64,000 bases of DNA from an uncultured Crocinitomix sp. (GTDB lineage: Bacteria > Bacteroidota > Bacteroidia > Flavobacteriales_D > Crocinitomicaceae): assembly GCA_937136425.1 (NCBI GenBank), contig CAKZON010000070.1, positions 124,001-188,000 of the forward strand, in the 5' to 3' direction. The notes under the pieces were generated by a model. It saw only the letters and a program-made list of their open reading frames with translations, ran no database searches and was not told the DNA's origin. Made by a program: the position numbers and the translations under genes. Of the stretch, positions 37,212 through 45,658 are shown one piece after another. The stretch's first letter is position 1, and each line of letters opens with the position of its first letter.

Positions 37212-38165
37212 TTAAACGTTGATTCCTGTATCTAAAACGTTTTCCAACATGATTTTACACAGTTTTTCAAGATTATATTTGCCCTTCCAACCCCAATCAT
37301 TTTGAGCATCTGTGTCGTCGATACTGCTTGGCCATGAATCCGCTATTTTTTGTCTAAAATCAGGCGTATATTCAATTTCAAAATCGGGTTTAGATTTTTT
37401 AATTTCTGCGTAAATTTCTTCAGGTGTAAATGAAATACCACCCAAATTATATGATGATTTAATTTTGATCGTATCTCGAGGTGCTTCCATCAATGAAATG
37501 GTTGCTCGAATTGCGTCCTCCATATACATCATTGGAAGTGCAGTTTTCTCTGTTAAAAAGCATGAATACTTCTCATTTCTTTTTGCTGAATAAAAAATAT
37601 CAACGGCGTAATCTGTTGTTCCTCCACCAGGTAACGAAGTATATGAGATTAAACCTGGATAGCGGATGCTTCTTACATCAACATCATATTGTTTTGCATA
37701 ATATTCACACCAACGTTCACCCGCCAATTTACTGATTCCGTAAACTGTAGAAGGCTCCATTATTGTGTATTGTGGTGTGTTATTTTTGGGTGTATTAGGT
37801 CCAAACACAGCAATTGAACTTGGCCAAAACACTTTTTTAATCACTTTATCTTTTGCTAAGTTCAACACGTTAAAGAGTCCTTCCATGTTCAATTTCCATG
37901 CAAATTCAGGATGTTTTTCAGCTGTTCCTGAAAGCAATGCAGCTAAGAGGTAAATTTCTGTAATGGCGTGTTTATTTACCGCGGCTTTTAACGCTTCATT
38001 ATCCATTACATCCACTTGCTCATATGGTCCGCCTTTTAAAGCTTCTTTAACGGTGTCTTTCACATCAGATGCAACAACATTTTCATGACCAAACTGTTCT
38101 CGCAAAGCTACTACTAGCTCGGTTCCAATTTGCCCTGAAGCACCAATTACCATTATCTTTTTCAT
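37212..38165 (-). CDS. L-threonine 3-dehydrogenase, epimerase (extended SDR) type
   Basis: A 317-aa enzyme of the UDP-galactose-epimerase-like threonine dehydrogenase group. The NAD motif is MVIGASGQIGTELV, and the catalytic Ser/Tyr/Lys appear as FWPSSIAVFGPNTPKNNTPQ and STVYGISKLAGERW. The substrate-binding segment RYPGLISYTSLPGGGTTDYA is the one typical of this type. It oxidises threonine to 2-amino-3-oxobutyrate. No kbl (glycine C-acetyltransferase) gene is adjacent. It precedes hmgA divergently across a 340-bp gap. Confidence 0.88.
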   Translation of the reverse strand: MKKIMVIGASGQIGTELVVALREQFGHENVVASDVKDTVKEALKGGPYEQVDVMDNEALKAAVNKHAITEIYLLAALLSGTAEKHPEFAWKLNMEGLFNVLNLAKDKVIKKVFWPSSIAVFGPNTPKNNTPQYTIMEPSTVYGISKLAGERWCEYYAKQYDVDVRSIRYPGLISYTSLPGGGTTDYAVDIFYSAKRNEKYSCFLTEKTALPMMYMEDAIRATISLMEAPRDTIKIKSSYNLGGISFTPEEIYAEIKKSKPDFEIEYTPDFRQKIADSWPSSIDDTDAQNDWGWKGKYNLEKLCKIMLENVLDTGINV

Positions 38166-38297
38166 GTTTTAAACTTTTGAGAGTTAAACTTTTTCACATC
38201 TTAAAAAACTAGCCTTGACGGCAATCAATTCTATGTCTTTCAAGTTGTGATATTCTACAAAAATATATTTATTTCAAATAGGAACTGATAATAATCA

Positions 38298-38327
38298 TTG
38301 AAAAAATCGACAGAATCCGTATCTTTG
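38298..38327 (+). promoter_or_regulatory. -33/-7 promoter of the hmgA-hpd unit
   Basis: TTG at 38298-38300 and TATCTTTG at 38320-38327 are separated by 19 bases, matching the Bacteroidota -33/-7 form. Transcription should start near 38332, leaving a leader of about 174 bases before hmgA. Confidence 0.6.
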
Positions 38328-38348
38328 CTAAAAGCTCAACCTTGAGAG

Positions 38349-38414
38349 ATGTCTAGAATATTTGAAGCACTCCCTATCTTACTAAAATTTCTCATCAAGA
38401 GAGATCCGGAGTGA
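38349..38414 (+). CDS. Possible 21-aa leader peptide upstream of hmgA
   Basis: A complete short ORF (ATG to TGA) encodes MSRIFEALPILLKFLIKRDP plus a final Glu. It begins about 17 bases after the predicted transcription start and is an amphipathic, Leu/Ile-rich peptide. Within the ORF, CACTCC (38368-38373) can pair with GGAGTG (38408-38413). Downstream are a TTAGC/GCTAA hairpin (38426-38441) and a 9-bp ACTATTATT/AATAATAGT hairpin (38444-38467). No cluster of Tyr or Phe codons is present, so classical attenuation is not obvious. It could be a real small gene, a leader peptide or chance. Confidence 0.35.
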   Translation: MSRIFEALPILLKFLIKRDPE

Positions 38415-38505
38415 CATGTTGTTCATTAGCCTATTTGCTAACGACTATTATTCAATAAAATAATAGTATGACACATAATTAATTAATCTTAAAAAAAATA
38501 AAATT

Positions 38506-39666
38506 ATGCCACGCTATCATAAGTTGGGTTCAATACCTGATAAAAGACATACAACCTTTGAAAAACCAAACGGAGGACTTTATCAGGAAGAGTTATTTGG
38601 AACCGCAGGATTTGCAGGAATGTCTTCGTTAATTTATCATTTATATCCACCAACTGTTGTTTCTGAAGTTAGACGAGTTGAGGATATAAGTCCGAAAATT
38701 GCGATTGACAAAAACATGAAGGCACTCAGCTTTAAAGGATTTTCTTTACCTGCTGAAGATGACTATATTAAAAGTAGAAAAACGCTTTTTGCTAATAATG
38801 ATTTACACATTGGATTGGCTGCCCCTAAAGCTTTTTCAAAAGACTATTTTTATAGAAATAGTGATGCAGATGAAATGCTATTTGTTCATATTGGATCTGG
38901 AAAATTAAGAACCATGTATGGAAATATCGATTTCAAATACGGTGACTATTTGATTATACCAAGAGGAACAACCTATCAAATTGATTTTGATTCTGAAGAC
39001 AATAGACTTCTTTATATTGAATCATTTAGTCCAATTTTATCTCCAAATAGATATCGAAATAATTTCGGACAATTTTTAGAGCATTCTCCATTTTGCGAAC
39101 GAGACTTTAGATTACCAAAAGATTTAAAGACACATGATGAAAAGGGAGAATTTAAAGTTCTTTCAAAAAAACAAGGTGTTATTTGGGAATACACACATGC
39201 TAACCACCCTTTTGATGTTGTTGGTTGGGATGGATTCAATTATCCATATGCCTTTTCTATTCACGATTTTGAACCGATAACTGGTCGTATTCATATGCCA
39301 CCTCCAATTCATCAACAATGGGAGGCTGCAGGATTTGTAGTTTGTTCGTTCGTTCCTAGAATGTATGACTACCATCCAAAATCAATACCTGCTCCATACC
39401 ACCATAGTAATATTGACTCAGAAGAGTTACTCTATTATGTTGATGGCGACTTCATGAGCCGAAACAATATTGAGAAAGGCCAAATCACACTTCACCCTGG
39501 AGGAATTCCTCATGGGCCGCACCCAGGTGCAATTGAAAGAAGTGTAGGTAAAAAGGAAACAGGCGAATTGGCAGTAATGATTGACCCGTTTAAACCGGTT
39601 ATGATTACAGAAGAAGCAATGAAGCTACAAGTAGACGATTACTATAAATCGTGGATAACTGATTAA
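38506..39666 (+). CDS. hmgA: Homogentisate 1,2-dioxygenase
   Basis: A 386-aa cupin-type non-haem iron dioxygenase that opens the ring of homogentisate to maleylacetoacetate in tyrosine breakdown. The C-terminal iron site is visible as PAPYHHSNIDSEELLYYVDG (His and Glu ligands) and HPGGIPHGPHPGAIER (His). The protein is shorter than the ~440-aa human enzyme, as in many bacteria. It is the first gene of a unit with hpd, 33 bases apart, which supplies its substrate. Its leader is unusually long (see 38298-38414). Confidence 0.94.
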   Translation: MPRYHKLGSIPDKRHTTFEKPNGGLYQEELFGTAGFAGMSSLIYHLYPPTVVSEVRRVEDISPKIAIDKNMKALSFKGFSLPAEDDYIKSRKTLFANNDLHIGLAAPKAFSKDYFYRNSDADEMLFVHIGSGKLRTMYGNIDFKYGDYLIIPRGTTYQIDFDSEDNRLLYIESFSPILSPNRYRNNFGQFLEHSPFCERDFRLPKDLKTHDEKGEFKVLSKKQGVIWEYTHANHPFDVVGWDGFNYPYAFSIHDFEPITGRIHMPPPIHQQWEAAGFVVCSFVPRMYDYHPKSIPAPYHHSNIDSEELLYYVDGDFMSRNNIEKGQITLHPGGIPHGPHPGAIERSVGKKETGELAVMIDPFKPVMITEEAMKLQVDDYYKSWITD

Positions 39667-39699
39667 AAAACAGCTTAAACAGCAAAAAATATTATCATT

Positions 39700-40863
39700 A
39701 TGAGTAAAAAAGAACTAAAATCTGTTGATTACGGATTAGAAAAAATATTTGAGGACGCACAAGATTTCTTACCCCTTTTAGGAACTGATTACGTTGAATT
39801 TTATGTTGGAAATGCAAAGCAAGCTGCGCATTTTTACAAATCAGCTTTCGGATTTCAATCATATGCCTATAAAGGACTTGAAACTGGCTGTAAAGAGTAC
39901 GCATCTTATGTTTTAAAGCAAGACAAAATTAGAATTGTACTAACTACCCCATTAAATTCAAAATCTCCAATTAACGATCATATCGTAAAACATGGAGACG
40001 GTGTAAAAATTACTGCTCTTTGGGTTGATGATGCGCGAAAATCTTGGGAAGAAACAACAAGCAGAGGTGCAAAATCTTTCATGGAGCCGACCGTTGAAAC
40101 GGACGAACATGGTGAGGTTGTAAGAGCTGGAGTATACACATACGGTGAAACGGTGCACATGTTTGTTGAACGTAAAAATTATAACGGAGCCTTTTTACCT
40201 GGCTATGTAGAATGGAAGTCTGACTACAATCCAGAACCAGTTGGACTAAAATTTATTGACCATATGGTTGGTAATGTTGGTTGGAATGAAATGGACATTT
40301 GGGTAAAATGGTATGAAGACGTAATGGGGTTTGTTAACTTCCTGTCTTTTGACGACAAACAAATCCATACTGAATATTCTGCTTTAATGAGTAAAGTAAT
40401 GAGTAACGGTAATGGTAGAATTAAATTCCCAATTAACGAACCTGCTGAAGGAAAGAAAAAGTCTCAAATTGAAGAGTATTTAGATTTTTACGAAGGGCCT
40501 GGAGTACAGCATATCGCTGTTGCAACGGACGATATTATTACAACAGTATCAAAACTAAGAGCAAGAGGAATTGAATTTTTATCTACTCCGCCAGAAGAAT
40601 ATTACAGAGCAGTACCTCAAAGGTTGAGAGATCATAATCATGAATTAGCTGAAGACATTGAAACCTTAAGAAGCCTAGGAATCATGATTGACGCAGATGA
40701 AGAAGGTTATTTATTACAAATTTTCACTAAACCTGTTGAAGATAGACCAACCTTATTCTTCGAAATCATTCAAAGAATGGGTGCAAAAGGATTTGGCGCT
40801 GGAAATTTCAAAGCCTTATTTGAATCAATTGAAAGAGAACAAGAAAAGCGCGGAACTTTATAG
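39700..40863 (+). CDS. hpd: 4-hydroxyphenylpyruvate dioxygenase
   Basis: A 387-aa enzyme with two VOC domains that converts 4-hydroxyphenylpyruvate to homogentisate. The iron ligands are in the C-terminal half: His in KFIDHMVGNV, His in GVQHIAVATDDI and Glu in LFFEIIQRMGAKGFGAGNFK. The GFGxGNF motif, which closes the active site, is complete. It follows hmgA and ends at a strong terminator, so the two genes form a tyrosine-degradation operon. Confidence 0.95.
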   Translation: MSKKELKSVDYGLEKIFEDAQDFLPLLGTDYVEFYVGNAKQAAHFYKSAFGFQSYAYKGLETGCKEYASYVLKQDKIRIVLTTPLNSKSPINDHIVKHGDGVKITALWVDDARKSWEETTSRGAKSFMEPTVETDEHGEVVRAGVYTYGETVHMFVERKNYNGAFLPGYVEWKSDYNPEPVGLKFIDHMVGNVGWNEMDIWVKWYEDVMGFVNFLSFDDKQIHTEYSALMSKVMSNGNGRIKFPINEPAEGKKKSQIEEYLDFYEGPGVQHIAVATDDIITTVSKLRARGIEFLSTPPEEYYRAVPQRLRDHNHELAEDIETLRSLGIMIDADEEGYLLQIFTKPVEDRPTLFFEIIQRMGAKGFGAGNFKALFESIEREQEKRGTL

Positions 40864-40886
40864 TAAGCCTTTCTTTTAATAGAATA

Positions 40887-40922
40887 AAAAAACCCGTCTT
40901 GGAATTTCCAAGACGGGTTTTT
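40887..40922. terminator. Strong bidirectional terminator between hpd and the YceI gene
   Basis: A perfect 18-bp palindrome (arms 40887-40904 and 40905-40922, core ACCCGTCTTGGAA/TTCCAAGACGGGT) has A-runs on one side and T-runs on the other, so it ends transcription of both convergent genes. Confidence 0.9.
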
Positions 40923-40940
40923 AATGTTTTAAATCTTCGA

Positions 40941-41576
40941 TTATTTTGTTCCTACAATTGTTGCAGAAAATCCAATTACCGGATTGTGTTGTTCTTCAAC
41001 TGGTGCTTCAGCAGCTTCAGTTACAAAGAAAGGCATTTCTAAAGCAGTGAAATCAATCTCGAAATCACCAACTTCTACAGTTGCGTTATCACCATCAACA
41101 GTTACTGTTGCTGGAGCTTCAACCGCTACTTCTTTCCCAATGATTGTAGCTGTACCATAAATCATATCATTTTCATGACGATCAAAAGTAAATTCAGTTG
41201 TTGCAAATGTATTCACATCAAAAAAGTCAGGTGCAGCAAGGTGACCTTCTAATTTTTCACTTCCTTCAGCAATGGTGTTCATATCAACAGTTAAAGCAGC
41301 AGCAGTAATTTGCCCAACTCCGTCTGTTGTTGTGATATCCATTGATCCGTTTAATACATTTACCGTTCCAACGTGATCAATCTCTTCTCCGTCATAGTTA
41401 TTCCAGTTAATTGTTGAAGCTTCAACATCAATTGTATAACTTGCTTCAATAACCTCTACTTCTTCAGTTACTACAGTTGTATCTGCATCCGTTGTTTCTG
41501 CATCAGATTCACCACCTCCGCAAGACGCGAAAAAGAATGGCATTGCGAATAATCCTAATATTACTACTTTTTTCAT
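40941..41576 (-). CDS. YceI-family lipoprotein
   Basis: A 211-aa predicted lipoprotein (Cys19 in FFFASC, then GGGESDAE) with an acidic Thr/Asp linker (~25-45) and a YceI-like lipocalin beta-barrel (SYTIDVEASTINWNNYDGEE ... IDFTALEM). Relatives bind polyisoprenoid-like amphiphiles in the periplasm. ATG at 41576 is preferred over 41639 because it begins the lipoprotein signal. It is monocistronic and convergent with hpd. Confidence 0.88.
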   Translation of the reverse strand: MKKVVILGLFAMPFFFASCGGGESDAETTDADTTVVTEEVEVIEASYTIDVEASTINWNNYDGEEIDHVGTVNVLNGSMDITTTDGVGQITAAALTVDMNTIAEGSEKLEGHLAAPDFFDVNTFATTEFTFDRHENDMIYGTATIIGKEVAVEAPATVTVDGDNATVEVGDFEIDFTALEMPFFVTEAAEAPVEEQHNPVIGFSATIVGTK

Positions 41577-41689
41577 TTTTTTAACATTTATTTGTTTAGA
41601 CATGCAAATGTAAATATTTCTTAAAAAACAATGCTTCATTATCTGTTTTTTTAATTCTAAACAATATTATACCTATTTTTAGCCTTGCT

Positions 41690-42574
41690 ATGAGTAAAGT
41701 AAGTGGTAAAGGCAGAAAAGGACTGCGCACGGCCTATGTTTCAACAATTGTTGGAATTGTAATGGTACTCTTTATTATAGGACTTGTTTCTTGGTTTGTA
41801 TTAGGGTTAAACAACCTTAAAAATGACAAAATAGAATCATTTGAAATTGACCTGTTTTTCGACAATTCTGTTAACACCTTAGAACTAGGATTAATAGAAG
41901 AAGAAATTGCAAACAAAACCTACACCAGCGGAGCCATGTATCGTTCATCAGAAGAAGCATGGAATATTATTAAAGACGAAATAGGTGGAGATACGGCATT
42001 AACAGTGCTCAATAATGAAAATCCACTGAATCAATCTGTCATCATGACCTTGAATAAGGAGTATTTTTATAAGGATAGCATGGTATGGATTGAAAATGAA
42101 TTGATGCAAGAATATGATGGACGATTGCTTGAAGTTTCTTATCAAGATGAAATTTTTGCAGATGTTAATCAACGTTTGCAAAAACTCGTTTACTTTATTT
42201 TAGTTATTGCGTGCATGTTATTATTCATAGCCATTGGAATGATTAATAACACTATCAGACTTGCACTTTTTTCTAAACGATTTTTAATAAAAACCATGCA
42301 ATTAGTTGGTGCAACACCACGATTTATTCGCCGCCCATTTTTCTGGAGTGCGGTAGGACAAGGTTTTATTTCAGGAATAATAGCCGGCACAATGGTATTA
42401 GGGTTAATTCACCTATTAAGTCGATACAACCCAATGATATTAGAAATGACAGATCTTACCCTTTACTTTTATGTACTCGGCGGAATTGTTCTATTTGGTA
42501 TATTAATCACATTAACATCTACTTACTTCGCATTGAGAAAATACCTGCGATTGAACCTAGATGAATTATATTAG
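41690..42574 (+). CDS. ftsX: Cell division permease FtsX
   Basis: A 294-aa four-helix membrane protein: cytoplasmic N-terminus, helix ~18-42 (VSTIVGIVMVLFIIGLVSWF), an extracytoplasmic domain to ~165, then three helices with the FtsX core (LALFSKRFLIKTMQLVGATP RFIRR). With the ATPase FtsE (not in this window) it controls peptidoglycan hydrolases at the septum. A TATTTTTA element lies eight bases before the ATG. It begins the cluster ftsX-DUF3098-uppP-truB, an order I recall as common in Bacteroidota. Confidence 0.9.
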   Translation: MSKVSGKGRKGLRTAYVSTIVGIVMVLFIIGLVSWFVLGLNNLKNDKIESFEIDLFFDNSVNTLELGLIEEEIANKTYTSGAMYRSSEEAWNIIKDEIGGDTALTVLNNENPLNQSVIMTLNKEYFYKDSMVWIENELMQEYDGRLLEVSYQDEIFADVNQRLQKLVYFILVIACMLLFIAIGMINNTIRLALFSKRFLIKTMQLVGATPRFIRRPFFWSAVGQGFISGIIAGTMVLGLIHLLSRYNPMILEMTDLTLYFYVLGGIVLFGILITLTSTYFALRKYLRLNLDELY

Positions 42575-42605
42575 TTAAATTTGAAACTCAGTTAAAGCTA
42601 GTCTT

Positions 42606-42842
42606 ATGAACGAAAAAAATAAATTTGTTTTTGGATCCCAAAACTACACCTTAATAATCGGCGGTTTTGTGGTATCATTAATTGGATTCTTTTTAATGAT
42701 TGGTGGTGGTTCAGAAGACCCAAATCAATTTAATGAGGCTGAACTATTTAGTGCTACCAGAATTACGGTTGCGCCTATCCTTGTTATTCTCGGTTATGGT
42801 GTTATCATTTATGGTATCATGAAAAAAAACAAAGCCAAGTAA
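42606..42842 (+). CDS. DUF3098-family small membrane protein
   Basis: A 78-aa protein with two membrane segments (TLIIGGFVVSLIGFFLMIGG and RITVAPILVILGYGVIIYGI) joined by a short loop with the pattern SEDPNQFNEAELFSATRI that marks DUF3098. The function is unknown. It lies between ftsX (31 bases) and uppP (6 bases), so it is almost surely part of that operon and may act in envelope synthesis. Confidence 0.85.
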   Translation: MNEKNKFVFGSQNYTLIIGGFVVSLIGFFLMIGGGSEDPNQFNEAELFSATRITVAPILVILGYGVIIYGIMKKNKAK

Positions 42843-42848
42843 GCTTAA

Positions 42849-43913
42849 ATGGACTTGTTTGAAGTAATTATCCTTGGCATAGTTCAAGGTCTCACAGAAT
42901 TTCTTCCTGTTAGTAGTAGCGGTCATTTAGAGTTAACCAAAGCAATTTTTGGAGAAAACTCAGTTGGTAAAGAAAGTATGCTACTTACTGTGGTTTTACA
43001 TTTTGCTACTGCATTAAGTACCGTAGTTATATTTCGGAAGGAAATTGCTCAAATTTTTAAGGGATTATTTGCTTTTAAGTGGAATGACGATCTTAAGTTT
43101 TCTTTAAAAATTATTCTCTCCATGATTCCTGCTGCCTTAGTAGGCGTTGTGTTTAAAGATGAAATTGAATCATTATTTGGAGGTGCAGTAATGCTGGTAG
43201 GCTTCATGCTTCTTTTAACTGGAGCATTACTTTTTTTGGCAGATAGAGCCAAGAAAACAGATAAAGATGTTGGTTTTGGACATTCTATTATTATTGGTTT
43301 ATCTCAAGCTATTGCAATTTTACCTGGCATTTCAAGATCAGGCGCAACAATTTCAACCTCAGTATTACTAGGTGTAGACAGAGAAAAAGCAGCAAAATTT
43401 TCATTCTTAATGGTTGTGCCCTTAATTTTTGGAGCTATCCTTTTTGACACAAAAGACTATTTAGAAAATAGAGAATTGGAAAATACGGATGTGTCAATGC
43501 GCACAGTAACCATTGTTGATGAATTGCACAAAGATGGATTATTTACGGATGATGACACTAAAAGAGCATACAACGCAATCCATTTTAAAGAAAGAAAATG
43601 GTCTGACGCAAAATTCACTGGTGAAACTGAAACGTCAATTATTGAAGCCGAATACAAAACTGATTTAGAGAATGCAGGAATTCCTGCGGAACGAATTGGG
43701 CAAATTATGAGTCACGACTTTGGCATGGTTAGGCCATTAGAAGGACCTAATTTATTAGCCCTCTTCATTGGATTTATATGCGCATTTGTAACTGGACTTT
43801 TTGCCTGCAAATGGATGATTTCATTGGTGAAAAAAGCACAATTAAAATATTTCTCATTTTATTGCTTTGCGGTAGGTATTATCGCGGTAAGCTATTCCTT
43901 AATAAATGGATAA
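42849..43913 (+). CDS. uppP: Undecaprenyl-diphosphate phosphatase with a large insertion
   Basis: A 354-aa membrane enzyme that dephosphorylates undecaprenyl diphosphate in peptidoglycan and glycan recycling. Both active-site regions are intact: GLTEFLPVSSSGH (Glu17, His26) and LPGISRSGATIS (Arg163). The usual length is ~270 aa; the extra ~95 residues (about 202-300) form a charged, soluble insertion (DELHKDGLFTDDDTKRAYNA) in the loop after the sixth helix. Two C-terminal helices follow normally. It starts six bases after the DUF3098 gene and overlaps truB by eight bases. Confidence 0.93.
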   Translation: MDLFEVIILGIVQGLTEFLPVSSSGHLELTKAIFGENSVGKESMLLTVVLHFATALSTVVIFRKEIAQIFKGLFAFKWNDDLKFSLKIILSMIPAALVGVVFKDEIESLFGGAVMLVGFMLLLTGALLFLADRAKKTDKDVGFGHSIIIGLSQAIAILPGISRSGATISTSVLLGVDREKAAKFSFLMVVPLIFGAILFDTKDYLENRELENTDVSMRTVTIVDELHKDGLFTDDDTKRAYNAIHFKERKWSDAKFTGETETSIIEAEYKTDLENAGIPAERIGQIMSHDFGMVRPLEGPNLLALFIGFICAFVTGLFACKWMISLVKKAQLKYFSFYCFAVGIIAVSYSLING

Positions 43914-44625
43914 AACCTACGATTTTCAAGCGGGTGAAGTTTTATTGGTTAACAAACCTCTTCACTGGACCTCATTCGACGTTGTTAACAAACTGCGTTA
44001 TGAAATGAAACAAAAATTAGGTATCAAAAAAATTAAAGTCGGACATGCAGGAACACTAGATCCGTTAGCGGATGGACTTTTAATTATATGTACAGGTAAA
44101 AAAACCAAGGAAATTGAATCCTTCATGGGCTTAGAAAAAAAATATTCAGGCACCATCACTTTAGGGTCTACAACTCCTTCTTACGATCTAGAAACAGAAA
44201 TTGACCAAGAGTTTCCTCTTGATGATTTATCTGAAAAGGCCATAATTTCTGAAGTTGAAAACATGGTTGGATCATATGCACAATATCCCCCCATTTTTTC
44301 GGCCAAAAAAGTTAAAGGAAAAAAAGCCTATGACTTAGCTAGAGCAGGAAAAGAGGTTAAGCTAGAACCCAAATTAGTTACCATTCACTCATTTGACATT
44401 CCTCAAATTGACCTCCCTCAAGTACATTTCGAAATTACTTGCTCTAAGGGCACTTATATTAGAAGCATTGCTCATGATTTAGGCAAAAGATTGAATAATG
44501 GAGGCCATTTATCTGCCTTACGCCGAGAAAGCATTGGAACGTATGACTTGAAAAATGCAAATAGCGTAACTGAATGGATTGAGATAATCCAGTCGTCAGA
44601 TATGAATAATAATCCCTCGATTTAG
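43906..44625 (+). CDS. truB: tRNA pseudouridine(55) synthase
   Basis: A 239-aa enzyme that makes pseudouridine 55 in tRNA. The catalytic Asp lies in VGHAGTLDPLADGLLIICTG, and the KYSGTITLGSTTPSYDLETE and GTYIRSIAHDLGK motifs are present. The C-terminal PUA domain is missing or very short, giving a protein ~70 aa shorter than E. coli TruB, as seen in many Bacteroidota. Its ATG lies within the last codons of uppP (8-base overlap), so translation is coupled. Confidence 0.94.
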   Translation: MDKTYDFQAGEVLLVNKPLHWTSFDVVNKLRYEMKQKLGIKKIKVGHAGTLDPLADGLLIICTGKKTKEIESFMGLEKKYSGTITLGSTTPSYDLETEIDQEFPLDDLSEKAIISEVENMVGSYAQYPPIFSAKKVKGKKAYDLARAGKEVKLEPKLVTIHSFDIPQIDLPQVHFEITCSKGTYIRSIAHDLGKRLNNGGHLSALRRESIGTYDLKNANSVTEWIEIIQSSDMNNNPSI

Positions 44626-44658
44626 TGGAAAATTCGCAATTATATAATTCTTGTAACG

Positions 44659-44666
44659 TATCTTTG
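44659..44666 (+). promoter_or_regulatory. -7 element five bases before the polyprenyl synthase start codon
   Basis: TATCTTTG matches TAnnTTTG exactly; only TACAA separates it from ATG 44672, so the mRNA should be leaderless or nearly so. Confidence 0.6.
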
Positions 44667-44671
44667 TACAA

Positions 44672-45649
44672 ATGTTCAGCGTCAAAGAAATAAAAGCAAA
44701 TGTCTCTGAAGAGATGTCAACCTTTGAACAAAAATTCAAAGAATCCATGAAGTCTGACGTGGCGCTTTTAGACAAAATCACACATTATATTATCAAACGT
44801 AAAGGAAAGCAAATGCGTCCTATGTTTGTGTTTTTAACGGCCAAAGCCATCAATGGCAAGGTTGAAGAAGCAAGTTATACGGCAGCCTCATTAATTGAGC
44901 TTTCACATACTGCTTCGTTAGTACATGATGATGTTGTTGATGATGCAAATGAGCGCCGTGGAGTATTTTCAGTTAATGCTTTATGGAAGAATAAAATTGC
45001 CGTTTTGGTTGGAGATTATTTATTAGCACAAGGGCTTTTAGTCTCGGTTAAAACTTCGCAATTCACACTTTTAAAAATTGTTTCTGACGCTGTTAAAGAA
45101 ATGTCTGAAGGCGAGTTACTTCAAATTGAAAAAGCACGAAGATTAGATATAACTGAAGATGTTTATTATGACATTATTCGGCAAAAAACAGCCTCTTTAA
45201 TTGCCTCTTGTTGCGCTGCAGGCGCAGCCTCTGTTAGCACAGACGAAGCTTTGATTCAAAAAATGAAAAAATTTGGTGAGTTAGTAGGAATGGCTTTCCA
45301 AATTAAAGATGACATTTTTGATTATGGTGACAGTAAGAAAATTGGTAAACCTACCGGTAATGACATTCGAGAGCGGAAAATGACACTTCCGTTAATTTAC
45401 GCGCTTAACAATGGTGGCCCAGCGATTAAGAAAACACTGATTAACATTGTTAAAAATCATAATGAGGAGCCAAAAAAAGTGAAAATTGCAATTCAACATG
45501 TAATTGATTCTGGTGGTGTAAAATACGCTTATGACCGGATGATCGAATTGAAAGAGCAAGCTTTGGAGTTATTGGATGATTTGGCAGATTCAGATGCAAA
45601 AAGAGCATTAATTGGTTTGGTTGAATACACAGTTTATCGAGATAAATAA
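44672..45649 (+). CDS. Polyprenyl diphosphate synthase (octaprenyl/solanesyl type)
   Basis: A 325-aa trans-prenyltransferase. The two Asp-rich motifs are intact: LVHDDVVDDANERRG (first DDxxD) and FQIKDDIFDYG (second). The N-terminal extension and KRKGKQMRPMFVFL region match the IspB-like synthases that make quinone side chains. Chain length cannot be read with certainty. A TATCTTTG element lies five bases upstream. A small MORN lipoprotein gene starts nine bases later and is probably co-transcribed. Confidence 0.93.
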   Translation: MFSVKEIKANVSEEMSTFEQKFKESMKSDVALLDKITHYIIKRKGKQMRPMFVFLTAKAINGKVEEASYTAASLIELSHTASLVHDDVVDDANERRGVFSVNALWKNKIAVLVGDYLLAQGLLVSVKTSQFTLLKIVSDAVKEMSEGELLQIEKARRLDITEDVYYDIIRQKTASLIASCCAAGAASVSTDEALIQKMKKFGELVGMAFQIKDDIFDYGDSKKIGKPTGNDIRERKMTLPLIYALNNGGPAIKKTLINIVKNHNEEPKKVKIAIQHVIDSGGVKYAYDRMIELKEQALELLDDLADSDAKRALIGLVEYTVYRDK

Positions 45650-45658
45650 ATACGTAAA

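Larger units (their letters stand above)
38166..38505. other. Intergenic region between the threonine dehydrogenase gene and hmgA
   Basis: This 340-bp region holds the promoter at 38298-38327, the possible leader ORF at 38349-38414 and two predicted hairpins at 38426-38441 and 38444-38467. The first 130 bases, upstream of the minus-strand gene, show no other clear element. Confidence 0.6.

Noticed and set aside
38390-38415. Sequence CTCATCAAGAGAG in the hmgA leader resembles the beginning of a SAM-I riboswitch
   Set aside because: The following GGAGGGA, GGCCC and GGCAACC core segments are absent, and the same bases are part of a complete short ORF.
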